DNA of 64,000 nucleotides from an uncultured Lachnospiraceae bacterium (GTDB lineage Bacteria > Bacillota > Clostridia > Lachnospirales > Lachnospiraceae), in contig CAJUAO010000002.1 of the NCBI GenBank assembly GCA_910584685.1, forward strand, positions 153,322 through 217,321, given 5' to 3'. Under the pieces are notes generated by a model, which worked only from the letters and a program-made list of their open reading frames with translations, made no database searches and was not told where the DNA came from. Made by a program: the position numbers and the translations under genes. Within the stretch, counting starts at the first letter, position 1; the number at the start of each line of letters is the position of its first letter. Below are positions 25,874-34,456 of this stretch, piece by piece.

Positions 25874-25960
25874 TGTCGCAATAAAAATTCAATATGGAAG
25901 ATATAACGCTTAACTATAACTGCATTTTCAATATCCTGTATATGTTTTCTTAGTGCGACA
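25874..25960. repeat. Imperfect palindromic repeat, copy B, within the spoIIA operon
   Basis: TGTCGCAATAA (25874-25884) pairs with TTAGTGCGACA (25950-25960), one mismatch. The interior contains ATTTTCAATATCCTGTATAT, shared almost exactly with copy D near 62944. It fills the gap between spoIIAA and spoIIAB. Confidence 0.65.
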
Positions 25961-25973
25961 GCCTCTTTATACC

Positions 25974-26297
25974 TTATACTTCGCTTACCTTTTCCACTAT
26001 CTTATATATGCCTGAAATGGTAAGCAGCCTGTCCACAGACTTATTTATATTTGTCACTGCAATAACTCCTCCCACATTTTTCAATATCCTGTGTCTTCCC
26101 AATATAACTCCGATTCCCGAGCTGTCCATAAACGTAGTATTTTCAAAATCAAATATTATATTTCTTATTTTTCCGCTGTAAATCTGCCTGTCTATCTCCT
26201 CCCTGATAGGCACTGAATTGTGGTGGTCAAGCTCCCTTGCCAGCTTTACAACCATTGTATCATCAGTAATACTGTAGCTTGTCAACTGTTTCTCCAT
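25974..26297 (-). CDS. spoIIAA: Anti-sigma F factor antagonist SpoIIAA
   Basis: 107-residue STAS-domain protein. The phosphorylated serine lies in MDSSGIGVILGR (Ser59/Ser60), the exact motif of SpoIIAA. Dephosphorylation by SpoIIE lets it bind SpoIIAB and free SigF. Start ATG has GGAGG upstream. First gene of the spoIIA operon, which is normally switched on by Spo0A-P and SigH at the start of sporulation. Confidence 0.95.
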   Translation of the reverse strand: MEKQLTSYSITDDTMVVKLARELDHHNSVPIREEIDRQIYSGKIRNIIFDFENTTFMDSSGIGVILGRHRILKNVGGVIAVTNINKSVDRLLTISGIYKIVEKVSEV

Positions 26298-26366
26298 AAT
26301 AATCCTCTTTCCTCCATATTAAATGCATATATATTATATATTGATATCACCTAAAAAGCTTTGCTT

Positions 26367-26378
26367 ATTCGACGAAAT
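26367..26378 (-). promoter_or_regulatory. Candidate Spo0A box upstream of spoIIAA
   Basis: On the minus strand this reads ATTTCGTCGAAT. Its TTCGTCGAAT core matches 8 of 10 positions of the Spo0A box TTTGTCGAAA. It lies about 70 bases upstream of the spoIIAA start, a sensible activator position. A TATAAT-like stretch lies closer to the gene but without a -35. Confidence 0.35.
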
Positions 26379-26396
26379 ATCCCATGAATATAAAAC

Positions 26397-26430
26397 AAGG
26401 ATAAGCCAGGAATTTTCCTGTCTTATCCTT
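26397..26430 (-). terminator. Intrinsic terminator of the TPR gene
   Basis: AAGGATAAG (26397-26405) and CTTATCCTT (26422-26430) form the outer stem, CAGGAA/TTCCTG the inner stem, with a two-base loop. On the minus strand it is followed by a T-rich tail and starts 20 bases after the TPR gene stop. It also insulates the spoIIA operon from upstream transcription. Confidence 0.85.
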
Positions 26431-26449
26431 TGTGTGTAAGTGTCTTTTT

Positions 26450-27826
26450 TTATTTTAAATAATTTGCTGCCCAGCCTGCAAAATTAGTTCCCGGCCCAAG
26501 CTCTACAACCTTACTGAAATATGCTTTAGCCGTATCGTCAACTGCTCCGTTGTTAAGACTGACATAATTTTTTCCTAAATGATAAAGTATCTCTAAATTC
26601 TCCGGCTGAAGCCTCTCGCATATTTTAAAGGCTTCTATGGCGTCATTGTACCTTGATGAGTTTTCAGCCTGATACGCCGCATTGTAGCTGCTTTTATACG
26701 CCTCCTCAAAGCTTTTCTCCTTAAGTGCATTATACAACGCCGTATATTCGGCGCTTTTTCCCTGTAAATCTCCTATGTCTAAAAGCTTCATTGCGCAGCC
26801 TGCCTTATCATCCTTTGCAAAAAGCTCTGCAGCCTCAAGCAAGGAAGTGTAAGCCGCCGTTATATCCTCCACCTTTGCAGCCTCCGAAAGGCTTTCCTTA
26901 AGTCTCTCATTTTCTGCCGTCAGGGTATCAAGATTGCTTTGCAGCTCTCCTAAGCTTATATTAAGCTTTGATATATTTTCCGAATATTCATTTATGGTTT
27001 CCTTATAATCTGCCGCCGCCCTGTTCTCCTTGGCAGGCGTAATAAGAAAATATACCATGGCGGCGCCTATAAGTATGCCTACAACAACGGTAATAAACTG
27101 CATAAGTCCGTAATTTACATCCTTATAGCTGTTTTCCGGTATTATTACGTCATTGCCGCTAAGAGGCTTCTTTTCCTTTGGGCCTTCCGGCTTCTTGGCC
27201 GTGTCAGTAACCAGATTAAGCTTTTCTATCTCCCCCAAATACTTCATGCTAAGGGTATTTTTCGTATCTATGGCTAATGACTTGGTCAGATATTTTTTGG
27301 CTCTGCCATATTCATCTCTTTTCATATACAGCAGCGCCAGAAGCTGATAAGCCTTTACCAGTCTGGGATTAAGGCTTACAACCTTTTTAAGCTGTATAAT
27401 AGCCAAATCATCGCTGTCCTCCTTTGCATAGGACAATGCAGTATTATACTTTTTTATGGTCGTATTCATTGACTCCAGCTTTGTGGGATTAGACTGAACC
27501 TCCCTTATATAATCATCCGCTATATTTTTTTCAGGCTGGATATTCTTGCTTATAACCCACTGGCTTAACGCTTCTACTACCTCTCCCATCTCATAATACA
27601 CAAGACCTAAAAGATTTCTTGCCTGTATATTTTTCTTATCCATACGCACACTGCGTCTAAGAATATCTGCCGCTCCCGACAAATCTCTTATCCTTGCCTT
27701 CTCCAGTCCCATATTATAATAGGTATTGGATAGCTTTATTATCCTTTTATATATCTTTACGTCTGCTCCGCAGCCATTACAAAGGTTTGAATCAGACAGA
27801 ACGCTTCCGCATCTATAACATCTCAT
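26450..27826 (-). CDS. Zinc-ribbon, TPR-repeat membrane protein
   Basis: 458 residues. An N-terminal zinc ribbon (CYRC and CNGC, residues 3-20) precedes several tetratricopeptide repeats (about 30-205; repeat signatures ARNLLGLVYYEMGEVVEA, AYQLLALLYMKRDEYGRA). A membrane helix (about 240-262, GLMQFITVVVGILIGAAMVYFLI) leads to a coiled coil (SENISKLNISLGELQSNLDT) and a second TPR block at the C-terminus (about 365-458). The layout puts the zinc ribbon and first TPRs in the cytoplasm and the rest outside. It looks like a scaffolding protein; no function is known to me. Start ATG at 27826 with AGGGAG, 11 bases after a 47-residue ORF. Confidence 0.75.
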   Translation of the reverse strand: MRCYRCGSVLSDSNLCNGCGADVKIYKRIIKLSNTYYNMGLEKARIRDLSGAADILRRSVRMDKKNIQARNLLGLVYYEMGEVVEALSQWVISKNIQPEKNIADDYIREVQSNPTKLESMNTTIKKYNTALSYAKEDSDDLAIIQLKKVVSLNPRLVKAYQLLALLYMKRDEYGRAKKYLTKSLAIDTKNTLSMKYLGEIEKLNLVTDTAKKPEGPKEKKPLSGNDVIIPENSYKDVNYGLMQFITVVVGILIGAAMVYFLITPAKENRAAADYKETINEYSENISKLNISLGELQSNLDTLTAENERLKESLSEAAKVEDITAAYTSLLEAAELFAKDDKAGCAMKLLDIGDLQGKSAEYTALYNALKEKSFEEAYKSSYNAAYQAENSSRYNDAIEAFKICERLQPENLEILYHLGKNYVSLNNGAVDDTAKAYFSKVVELGPGTNFAGWAANYLK

Positions 27827-27837
27827 AAAGTTTCTCC

Positions 27838-27981
27838 CTATTTATCCTCTTCCCTCTCTTTTATCATAGATAAAAGAATATCTGTCATATCTGTAATATT
27901 ATTGTTATATATTGCATCCTCCGCCTCGTCAACCTCAAGACTTGGGTGAAACTTTTTTATTTCCTCATCAAAATTTATCAT
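27838..27981 (-). CDS. Small acidic hypothetical protein (47 residues)
   Basis: An ATG at 27981 with a perfect GGAGG seven bases upstream opens a 47-codon frame ending in TAG at 27838. The predicted peptide is acidic and helical (MINFDEEIKKFHPSLEVDEA at its N-terminus). It fits tightly between folC (stop at 28002) and the TPR gene (start at 27826), filling the gap with no wasted bases, which argues that it is translated. No family recognised. Confidence 0.6.
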   Translation of the reverse strand: MINFDEEIKKFHPSLEVDEAEDAIYNNNITDMTDILLSMIKEREEDK

Positions 27982-28001
27982 TATAACCTCCATCTTATCT
28001 G

Positions 28002-29330
28002 CTAATTATTTAATTTCTCTATATAGCCTTTTATCTCTCCTATAAGATAAAGTGAACCTGCCACGTATAAGCAGTCTCCCTGCTTCATGGTTTTTATTGC
28101 TGCCTTAAATGCCTCCGCTGCCGAATTGTAAACAGTTACTTCTGACGCTCCCTCATTCTTAAAAATACCGGCTATAGTCTCCTGGTCGGCAGTCCTTTTT
28201 GTATCAAGTCCTGCCACATATATATGTTTCCACACAGCCCCCTCCAAAAGAAGCTTTATCATGTGGTCATAAGCCTTTTCCTTTACAACGCCAAACAAAA
28301 GACAGACATCTCCCTTATGTCCGGCATCTGCTACTGTTTCCATAAGTCTTTCTATTCCGGATACATTGTGGGCTCCGTCAAGATATATATCTCCCTGTGT
28401 AAATGGAAGGCTTATATGCTCCATACGTCCCGCCCACCGGGTATTTCTAATGCCATTTTTAATTTTTTCTAACGTAATAGACTTAAAAGCCTTATCAATA
28501 TTTCCTGCCGCAGCTATGGCGCATATGGCAAGAGCTGCATTTACCGTCTGATAAAGCGCCGGAAAGCTTACTGTAAAGCAGGCATTATCATAATACATAC
28601 AATTTAAGGAAAAATCAACACTATAATTGTTCTTTTTTATTAATTTAATATTTTTTTTTGTTATTTGGCATACGCTGCATCCATGTTTTTCCGCTTCCTC
28701 CTCTATAACGGCGGCAGCCCTTTTATCTGCGGCGTCATATATCACAGGAACCTTGTCCTTTATAATGCCTGCTTTTTCCATGGCTATCTGTTCTATGGTA
28801 TCTCCAAGTATCTCCGTATGCTCAAGGCTTAATGATGTAATAACAGACACCAGCTGTCCCTCTATTACATTAGTAGTATCAAGCCTTCCTCCAAGCCCCA
28901 CCTCCAAAATCACGTATTTAAGATTACTTTCCTTAAAAACTAATAAAGACATTAGAAAAATAAACTCAAAAAAAGAGGGATGAATTATTTTTTCCTCCTT
29001 ATGCATGTGTATTGCTTCGTACACTCTGTTAAATGCACTCAAAAACACTTCGTCAGAAATATTCATCCCATCTATCTTTATACGTTCGTTAGGCTTTATA
29101 AGATGAGGTGATGTAAAAAGTCCCACATGAAAGCCTGCTTCCCTTAAAACACTGTCTATAAAGGCGCACACAGAGCCTTTGCCGTTGGAGCCTGCAACAT
29201 GAAAAATCCTTAATCCTTTTTCCGGATTTCCAATAAGCTTAAGAATATTTTTTGTATTCTCAGGTGTAGTCTTCGCTACAAACCTTGGAATCCCATATAA
29301 ATATTTTACTGCCTCGTCATATTTTTTCAT
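28002..29330 (-). CDS. folC: Bifunctional folylpolyglutamate synthase/dihydrofolate synthase
   Basis: 442-residue Mur-ligase-type enzyme that adds glutamate to dihydropteroate and to reduced folates, using ATP. The P-loop is HVAGSNGKGSVCAF (about residues 42-55), followed by the family mark GLFTSPHLIKPNERIKIDG; the central ligase domain has LEVGLGGRLDTTN and ITSLSLEHTEILGDT (metal-binding His), and the C-terminal domain DGAHN. Length is normal. Weak ribosome binding site (AAAAGAAC) before the ATG at 29330. It is followed by the small ORF and the TPR gene on the same strand. Confidence 0.95.
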   Translation of the reverse strand: MKKYDEAVKYLYGIPRFVAKTTPENTKNILKLIGNPEKGLRIFHVAGSNGKGSVCAFIDSVLREAGFHVGLFTSPHLIKPNERIKIDGMNISDEVFLSAFNRVYEAIHMHKEEKIIHPSFFEFIFLMSLLVFKESNLKYVILEVGLGGRLDTTNVIEGQLVSVITSLSLEHTEILGDTIEQIAMEKAGIIKDKVPVIYDAADKRAAAVIEEEAEKHGCSVCQITKKNIKLIKKNNYSVDFSLNCMYYDNACFTVSFPALYQTVNAALAICAIAAAGNIDKAFKSITLEKIKNGIRNTRWAGRMEHISLPFTQGDIYLDGAHNVSGIERLMETVADAGHKGDVCLLFGVVKEKAYDHMIKLLLEGAVWKHIYVAGLDTKRTADQETIAGIFKNEGASEVTVYNSAAEAFKAAIKTMKQGDCLYVAGSLYLIGEIKGYIEKLNN

Positions 29331-29403
29331 AGGTTCTTTTCACACTACCATTCTACCAATATATATACATTTATTCAACTATTTAACTTCGTCAAATTAA
29401 TCC

Positions 29404-30807
29404 TTATAACGACAAGCTATTTTTTGCGCTCTCATCTTCCTCCAAATCATACCGCTTTGATACAATTTTATCAACCTTTCTGAAAAATATAATTCTGTCA
29501 AATTCATCTGACACAATATACTTTATGCCGTCAATAAAAATTTCCGCTCCCGGAAAAATCTTTTTTTCCGCGATAATCTGCGCATCCTTTCCTATGGTAA
29601 TCCTTCTTTCAAGCTCTCCTATAAGCGCCTTCAGTCTGTATATTTCTGCCGAAAGCTCTATCTTTCTTCTAGTGGTGCTGATAAACATCTCTGTCATTTC
29701 CTCACCAGTTTTAGCCAGCTTACCAAGCAGCTTCTCCACCTTTGACTGCTCTGTCTGCAAATCCTCAAGCTGGTCGGCATACTTCATTTTTTCCACATGA
29801 CAGTCGTTTGGAACGCCTACCTCTATAACAGTAGTTACTCCCTTCCTGCTTCCTATAACCTTTGTTTTCACATATCTGTTTGCCTTAATTCTTCCACCTA
29901 TAATACGCGCAGTCTTGCCAAACACATTTATATCATTGTAAGCCACTATGGTTGAATTTATTATGGAGTCCGCCTGTATGCATGCGTTTGACTCTACATA
30001 GGCATTTTCAATAAAGGACGCAAACACGTTATCAATGGCCTTTATTACTGCCTTATCCCCGCCAAGTATTCCTCCCTTTATCAGGATTCCCTTGCCTGCC
30101 TCTATATTGGCATCCTCCACAAGTCCGTCTATAGTAATATTTCCTGATGCCTTTACTACCATATTGCTCTTTACATTTCCCTTTATGTAAAGGTCTCCTC
30201 TTAAATCCAAATTTCCCGTAGACAGGTCAACGTCGCCCTCTATAGTATGGGTATTGCTTACGTTAAGGCGTCCCATTGAAAGCTCTATTTTCCCTGCATA
30301 CTCTGCATAATACTTGTTTTTGTCCTCTGATACATAAAAGCCCTTACCTCGAAGAGGCGGCATATCAAGGGCTTTCTTTCCCGGAACAATAGTTCCCTTA
30401 ACGGTTTTTCCTTCAGTGCCGTCTATCTTTGGTATGTATTCCGCTATAAGCTCATCCTTTTCGGTAATCTCTATAAGACTCAGATTGTAGTAATCAACAC
30501 TTCCGTCAGGTTTTAGCTTAGGCTTCTTTGATGGGTTTGTATTAAACTTAAAATCAAAATATCCATTCTTTGCCTCCCCCGGCATTATACCCTCGGCAAA
30601 CTTTATATATTCGCCATACCGCTTAAGTCTGACAACCTCCTTAAGTATATTCTTATTTACTCCAAACACAACGCCCTCATCTTCTATAAACTCCAACAAA
30701 TCCTGCATATTATAAAAATCATCTGAAGGGGGCTTTACCAAAAAAATATCTGCGCTCATCTGGTCGTCATTTATATTTATGTTGACATATTCCGAATACT
30801 CACCCAC
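29404..30807 (-). CDS. FapA family (DUF342) polymer-forming-like protein
   Basis: I start it at GTG 30807 (VGEYSEYVNI) because AGGAGGTG lies just ahead; the frame is open further upstream but without a comparable site. 467 residues. An N-terminal domain (about 1-100) is followed by the DUF342 core: a right-handed beta-helix of short repeats (about 175-320; IEGDVDLSTGNLDLRGDLYI, GNITIDGLVEDANIEAGKGI) and a C-terminal coiled-coil hairpin (about 340-410). FapA-type proteins are found widely in Clostridia; a role in cell-surface or flagellar assembly has been suggested, but the function is unclear. It follows the giant palindrome. Confidence 0.85.
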   Translation of the reverse strand: MGEYSEYVNININDDQMSADIFLVKPPSDDFYNMQDLLEFIEDEGVVFGVNKNILKEVVRLKRYGEYIKFAEGIMPGEAKNGYFDFKFNTNPSKKPKLKPDGSVDYYNLSLIEITEKDELIAEYIPKIDGTEGKTVKGTIVPGKKALDMPPLRGKGFYVSEDKNKYYAEYAGKIELSMGRLNVSNTHTIEGDVDLSTGNLDLRGDLYIKGNVKSNMVVKASGNITIDGLVEDANIEAGKGILIKGGILGGDKAVIKAIDNVFASFIENAYVESNACIQADSIINSTIVAYNDINVFGKTARIIGGRIKANRYVKTKVIGSRKGVTTVIEVGVPNDCHVEKMKYADQLEDLQTEQSKVEKLLGKLAKTGEEMTEMFISTTRRKIELSAEIYRLKALIGELERRITIGKDAQIIAEKKIFPGAEIFIDGIKYIVSDEFDRIIFFRKVDKIVSKRYDLEEDESAKNSLSL

Positions 30808-30922
30808 ACAAACACCTCCTCTCCTTATTTTTAGTAATAATATATAATCTATGCTTTTATAATTCAATTTCTTAGTTAATCACCTATATTATAACAGATA
30901 GCTCTATGAAAATAAAGCAAAA

Positions 30923-31314
30923 TTTTTTGACAGGACAAATTTTGTTATATTTATACTTACGGTCTGCCATGCTCTATGTCCCGTGGTGTGGCTGTGGCTA
31001 AGGTATGGGTGGATTTAGGCATACGGCAGGCTGCTATATTATAGTGATGGAAACTTCAAAGGCTGTTAGGAATTCATCAATATGATATGATTATATCCTT
31101 AGCGTAGATTGTCTGTCCAAGTTACAATCGTAGCTTAGGATATAATCATATCATGTTGATAGAATTCCTTACTGCCTTTGAAGTTTCCATCACTATAATA
31201 TAGCAGCCTGCCGTATGCCTAAATCCACCCATACCTTAGCCACAGCCACACCACGGGACATAGAGCATGGCAGACTGTAAGTATAAATATAACAAATTTT
31301 GCCCTACCAAAAAA
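30923..31314. repeat. Giant 392-bp inverted repeat between valS and the FapA-like gene
   Basis: Arms of about 190 bases meet at an 11-base loop (31113-31123). The segment 30962-31063 is the exact reverse complement of 31174-31275 over 102 bases. The outer parts (30923-30961 with 31276-31314) and inner parts (31064-31112 with 31124-31173) pair with only scattered mismatches and one indel. It contains no ORF of note and is richer in G and C than its surroundings. It accounts for most of the 519-base gap 30808-31326. It starts about 13 bases past the valS stop. Confidence 0.95.
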
Positions 31315-31326
31315 CAAATTTAAATA

Positions 31327-33975
31327 TTATTTTGCAAAATGCCTAAGCCTTTCCTCTACCTGCTCCATCATTCGGGCATACTTTGCCTGCTTTTCCTTTT
31401 CATCATTTATTTTAGCTTCCGGAGCCTTGCTTACAAAGCTTGGATTATTAAGCATACCGTCTACTCTTTTAAGCTCCTTTGTAAGTCTTTCCTTTTCCTT
31501 ATTAAGTCTTTCAATTTCCTTTTCTATATCCACAAGCTCCGCAAACGGCATATATATAACTGCGTCAGGAATAACCGCAGATACTGCGTCATCATCTATG
31601 CCCTTCTTATCCGGCTGGATTATAACCTCTCCTGCATACGCCAATGCGGCAAAAAATACCATACCCTTTTTAAAGATATTCTGTATATCCGGATTTTCAG
31701 ATACAACATATACCTTTGCCTTTCTTGACGGCGGAACATTCATATCTGCGCGAAGGTTTCTTATATTTCTTACCGCTGCCTTTATAGTTTCAACGGCCGC
31801 CTCCTCTGCTGCAAAATTAAGCTCCTCCCTGTATACAGGCCAGTCTGATATCATAATGCTTTCTTCCTTATCCTGGAGATTACAGAAGATTTCCTCTGTA
31901 ATAAAAGGCATATAAGGATGAAGAAGCTTAAGGGAATTTATAAGTACTGTCTTAAGGGTGTACATTGCCCCATTCTTTGTATTGTCATTCTCATTGTAAA
32001 GGCGGGGCTTAACCATCTCAATATACCAGTCGCAGAATTCCTCCCAGATAAAATCATAAAGCTTTGCCACAGCAACGCCAAGCTCATATTTTTCCATGTT
32101 GTCCGTTACTTCCTTAACAAGAGTATTAAGCTTAGAGAGTATCCACTTATCCGCATCAGTCAGGTCGTTGATGACAGCTTCTTCATTTTCTATAGCTTCC
32201 GCCTTTTCAAGATTCATCATAATAAATCTTGACGCATTCCATACCTTATTTGCAAAGTTCCTGCTTGCCTCTACTCTCTCATAGTAAAATCTCATGTCAT
32301 TGCCCGGGGCATTTCCTGTGACAAGGGTTAATCTTAGCGCGTCAGCTCCGTACTTTTCTATAACCTCAAGAGGGTCTATTCCGTTTCCAAGGGATTTACT
32401 CATCTTCCTTCCAAGAGAATCTCTTACCAGCCCGTGTATAAGCACCGTATCAAATGGTACGCTCTTTGTATTTTCCAATCCTGAGAACATCATACGCATA
32501 ACCCAGAACGGAATAATGTCATAGCCTGTTACCAGCACATTTGTAGGATAGAAATATGACATTTCCTCCGTCTTTTCCGGCCAGCCAAGGGTAGAAAACG
32601 GCCATAGCGCTGATGAAAACCATGTGTCAAGAGTATCAGGGTCCTGTCTCATTTCCTTTCCGCATTTTGGACAGACTGCCTTATTTTCTTTGGTAACTAC
32701 CGTTTCCTTGCAGTCGTCACAATAAAACGCAGGTATCTGATGTCCCCACCAAAGCTGTCTTGATATACACCAGTCACGTATATTCTCAAGCCAGTGGAAG
32801 TATGTCTTTTCAAAATGAGGCGGTACGAAGCGTGTGTCGCCCTTCTTTACCGCATCTATTGCAGGCTCTGCCAAGGACTTCATCTTTACAAACCACTGCT
32901 TTGACACTCTTGGCTCAACAGTTGTTTTGCATCTGTAGCAGGTGCCTACATTGTGGCTGTAATCCTCTACCTTAACCAGCGCTCCCTCTTCCTCAAGGTC
33001 CTTAACTATCGCGCGCCTTGCCTCGTATCTGTCCATTCCCGCATACTTTGGATAATCCTCAGTAATCTTAGCGTCGTCAGTCATTACATTTATAACCGGC
33101 AGCTTATGTCTTGCGCCTACCTCGAAATCATTAGGGTCGTGGGCAGGCGTTATCTTAACTACGCCCGTACCGAAATCCATCTCTACATAGTCGTCTGCCA
33201 CTATGGGAATCTCTCTGTGTACTATAGGAAGTATAACTGTCTTTCCTACTATATCCTTGTATCTGTCATCCTTTGGATTTACTGCTATGGCTGTATCTCC
33301 AAGCAGCGTCTCCGGTCTTGTTGTCGCAAGGTTTACGTAACCGCTTCCGTCTGAGAGCTTATATCTTAAGTGCCAGAAATGTCCTGCCTGCTCCTCATAC
33401 TCAACCTCGGCGTCAGATATGGAGGTAAGGCATTTCGGACACCAGTTTATTATCCTTTCTCCCCTGTAAATAAGTCCCTTATCGTAAAGACTTACAAACA
33501 CCTCCTTTACCGCCTTATTGCAGCCCTCGTCCATGGTAAATCTCTCTCTGTCCCAGTCGCATGAGGAGCCAATCTTTTTAAGCTGTGATACAATGCGTCC
33601 TCCGTACTGCTTTTTCCAGTCCCACACTCTGTCAAGGAATTTTTCCCTGCCTAAATCCTCCTTGGTAAGACCTTCTTCCTTTATTTTTTCAACTACCTTT
33701 GCCTCCGTAGCTATAGACGCATGGTCTGTTCCCGGAAGCCACAGCGCCTCATAGCCCTGCATTCTCTTCATTCGTATAATAATATCCTGCAGCGTATTGT
33801 CAAGTGCATGACCCATATGAAGCTGTCCTGTAATATTCGGAGGGGGCATCACGATTGTAAAGGGCTTTTTATCCCTGTTTATATGGGCGTGGAAATACTT
33901 TTTCTCAAGCCATTTCTTATATGTTCTCTCCTCAATATCTGCCGGGTTGTAGGTTTTTTCAAGTTCTTTCTTCAT
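31327..33975 (-). CDS. valS: Valyl-tRNA synthetase
   Basis: Class I aminoacyl-tRNA synthetase charging tRNA-Val. The ATG at 33975 (MKKELEKTYNP) with GGAAAG upstream is the start; the open frame runs on to 34041. 882 residues. The HIGH motif appears as LHMGHALD, the KMSKS loop as RKMSKSLGN. The CP1 editing domain (about 180-390, TTRPETLLGDTAIAVNP), a zinc-type Cys cluster (CDDC and CPKC), the anticodon-binding domain and the C-terminal coiled coil (IEKEIERLNKEKERLTKELK) are all present. Its expression is controlled by the T-box leader upstream. Confidence 0.98.
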   Translation of the reverse strand: MKKELEKTYNPADIEERTYKKWLEKKYFHAHINRDKKPFTIVMPPPNITGQLHMGHALDNTLQDIIIRMKRMQGYEALWLPGTDHASIATEAKVVEKIKEEGLTKEDLGREKFLDRVWDWKKQYGGRIVSQLKKIGSSCDWDRERFTMDEGCNKAVKEVFVSLYDKGLIYRGERIINWCPKCLTSISDAEVEYEEQAGHFWHLRYKLSDGSGYVNLATTRPETLLGDTAIAVNPKDDRYKDIVGKTVILPIVHREIPIVADDYVEMDFGTGVVKITPAHDPNDFEVGARHKLPVINVMTDDAKITEDYPKYAGMDRYEARRAIVKDLEEEGALVKVEDYSHNVGTCYRCKTTVEPRVSKQWFVKMKSLAEPAIDAVKKGDTRFVPPHFEKTYFHWLENIRDWCISRQLWWGHQIPAFYCDDCKETVVTKENKAVCPKCGKEMRQDPDTLDTWFSSALWPFSTLGWPEKTEEMSYFYPTNVLVTGYDIIPFWVMRMMFSGLENTKSVPFDTVLIHGLVRDSLGRKMSKSLGNGIDPLEVIEKYGADALRLTLVTGNAPGNDMRFYYERVEASRNFANKVWNASRFIMMNLEKAEAIENEEAVINDLTDADKWILSKLNTLVKEVTDNMEKYELGVAVAKLYDFIWEEFCDWYIEMVKPRLYNENDNTKNGAMYTLKTVLINSLKLLHPYMPFITEEIFCNLQDKEESIMISDWPVYREELNFAAEEAAVETIKAAVRNIRNLRADMNVPPSRKAKVYVVSENPDIQNIFKKGMVFFAALAYAGEVIIQPDKKGIDDDAVSAVIPDAVIYMPFAELVDIEKEIERLNKEKERLTKELKRVDGMLNNPSFVSKAPEAKINDEKEKQAKYARMMEQVEERLRHFAK

Positions 33976-34089
33976 AATTTTATTTCCTTTCCTCAAAATT
34001 TGTTTAAAGCAGTCATTCACCATCCAGTATAGAAGATTCATCTTCCCCTACCCGCTACGCCCCATACGCCGCTTCTGCGGCATACTTCC

Positions 34090-34418
34090 TCTGCATGGGG
34101 CTGCGCATAAAAAATGTCCCACAGGCAAAAGCCTGTGAGACCTGTATTTTTATGGTGACTGACCCTTTACCTTTTAAGGGCGGATGACCGCGGTACCACC
34201 TTAATTTTTTCTTATCTTATCCTTTAACGGTGACGAGCCGTCACATCCTACTGTCGGTTTAACTGTATTTCTCCGCTTTCTCAGATGCGCTGTTTCAAAG
34301 CTACCTTCGCAAAATGCTTTCTCGGACTGCCTTTCAGCCGGTGGACCGTCCTCTCTGTAAGAGCGCTTTTTTTGCTACTCCTCTTTGGCGCTACATTTAT
34401 TTATTAATTTGATACACA
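34090..34418 (-). promoter_or_regulatory. T-box riboswitch leader of valS
   Basis: The minus strand carries the T-box sequence AAGGTGGTACCGCGG (34188-34202), which pairs with the NCCA end of uncharged tRNA. Upstream (higher coordinates) is a Stem I with AGGAGTAGC and a long hairpin, whose internal loop includes GGTAGC, giving a plausible GUA valine specifier. Downstream is the terminator hairpin. Uncharged tRNA-Val would stabilise the antiterminator and switch valS on. This leader fills most of the 480-base gap 33976-34456. Confidence 0.93.
34108..34137 (-). terminator. Terminator of the valS T-box leader
   Basis: CACAGGC (34120-34126 on the plus strand, CCACAGGC) pairs with GCCTGTG (34131-34137) across a four-base loop. 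On the minus strand the stem is followed by ATTTTTT. In the antiterminated form its 5' arm is sequestered by the T-box. Confidence 0.85.
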
Positions 34419-34420
34419 CT

Positions 34421-34449
34421 ATATTACGAAAAGTTTTTGTCTTTGTCAA
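34421..34449 (-). promoter_or_regulatory. Sigma-A promoter of the valS T-box transcript
   Basis: On the minus strand TTGACA (34444-34449) and TAATAT (34421-34426) are separated by exactly 17 bases. The -35 box lies within 14 bases of the stop codon of the GGDEF/EAL gene, so the transcription units are tightly packed. Confidence 0.85.
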
Positions 34450-34456
34450 TTATTTT

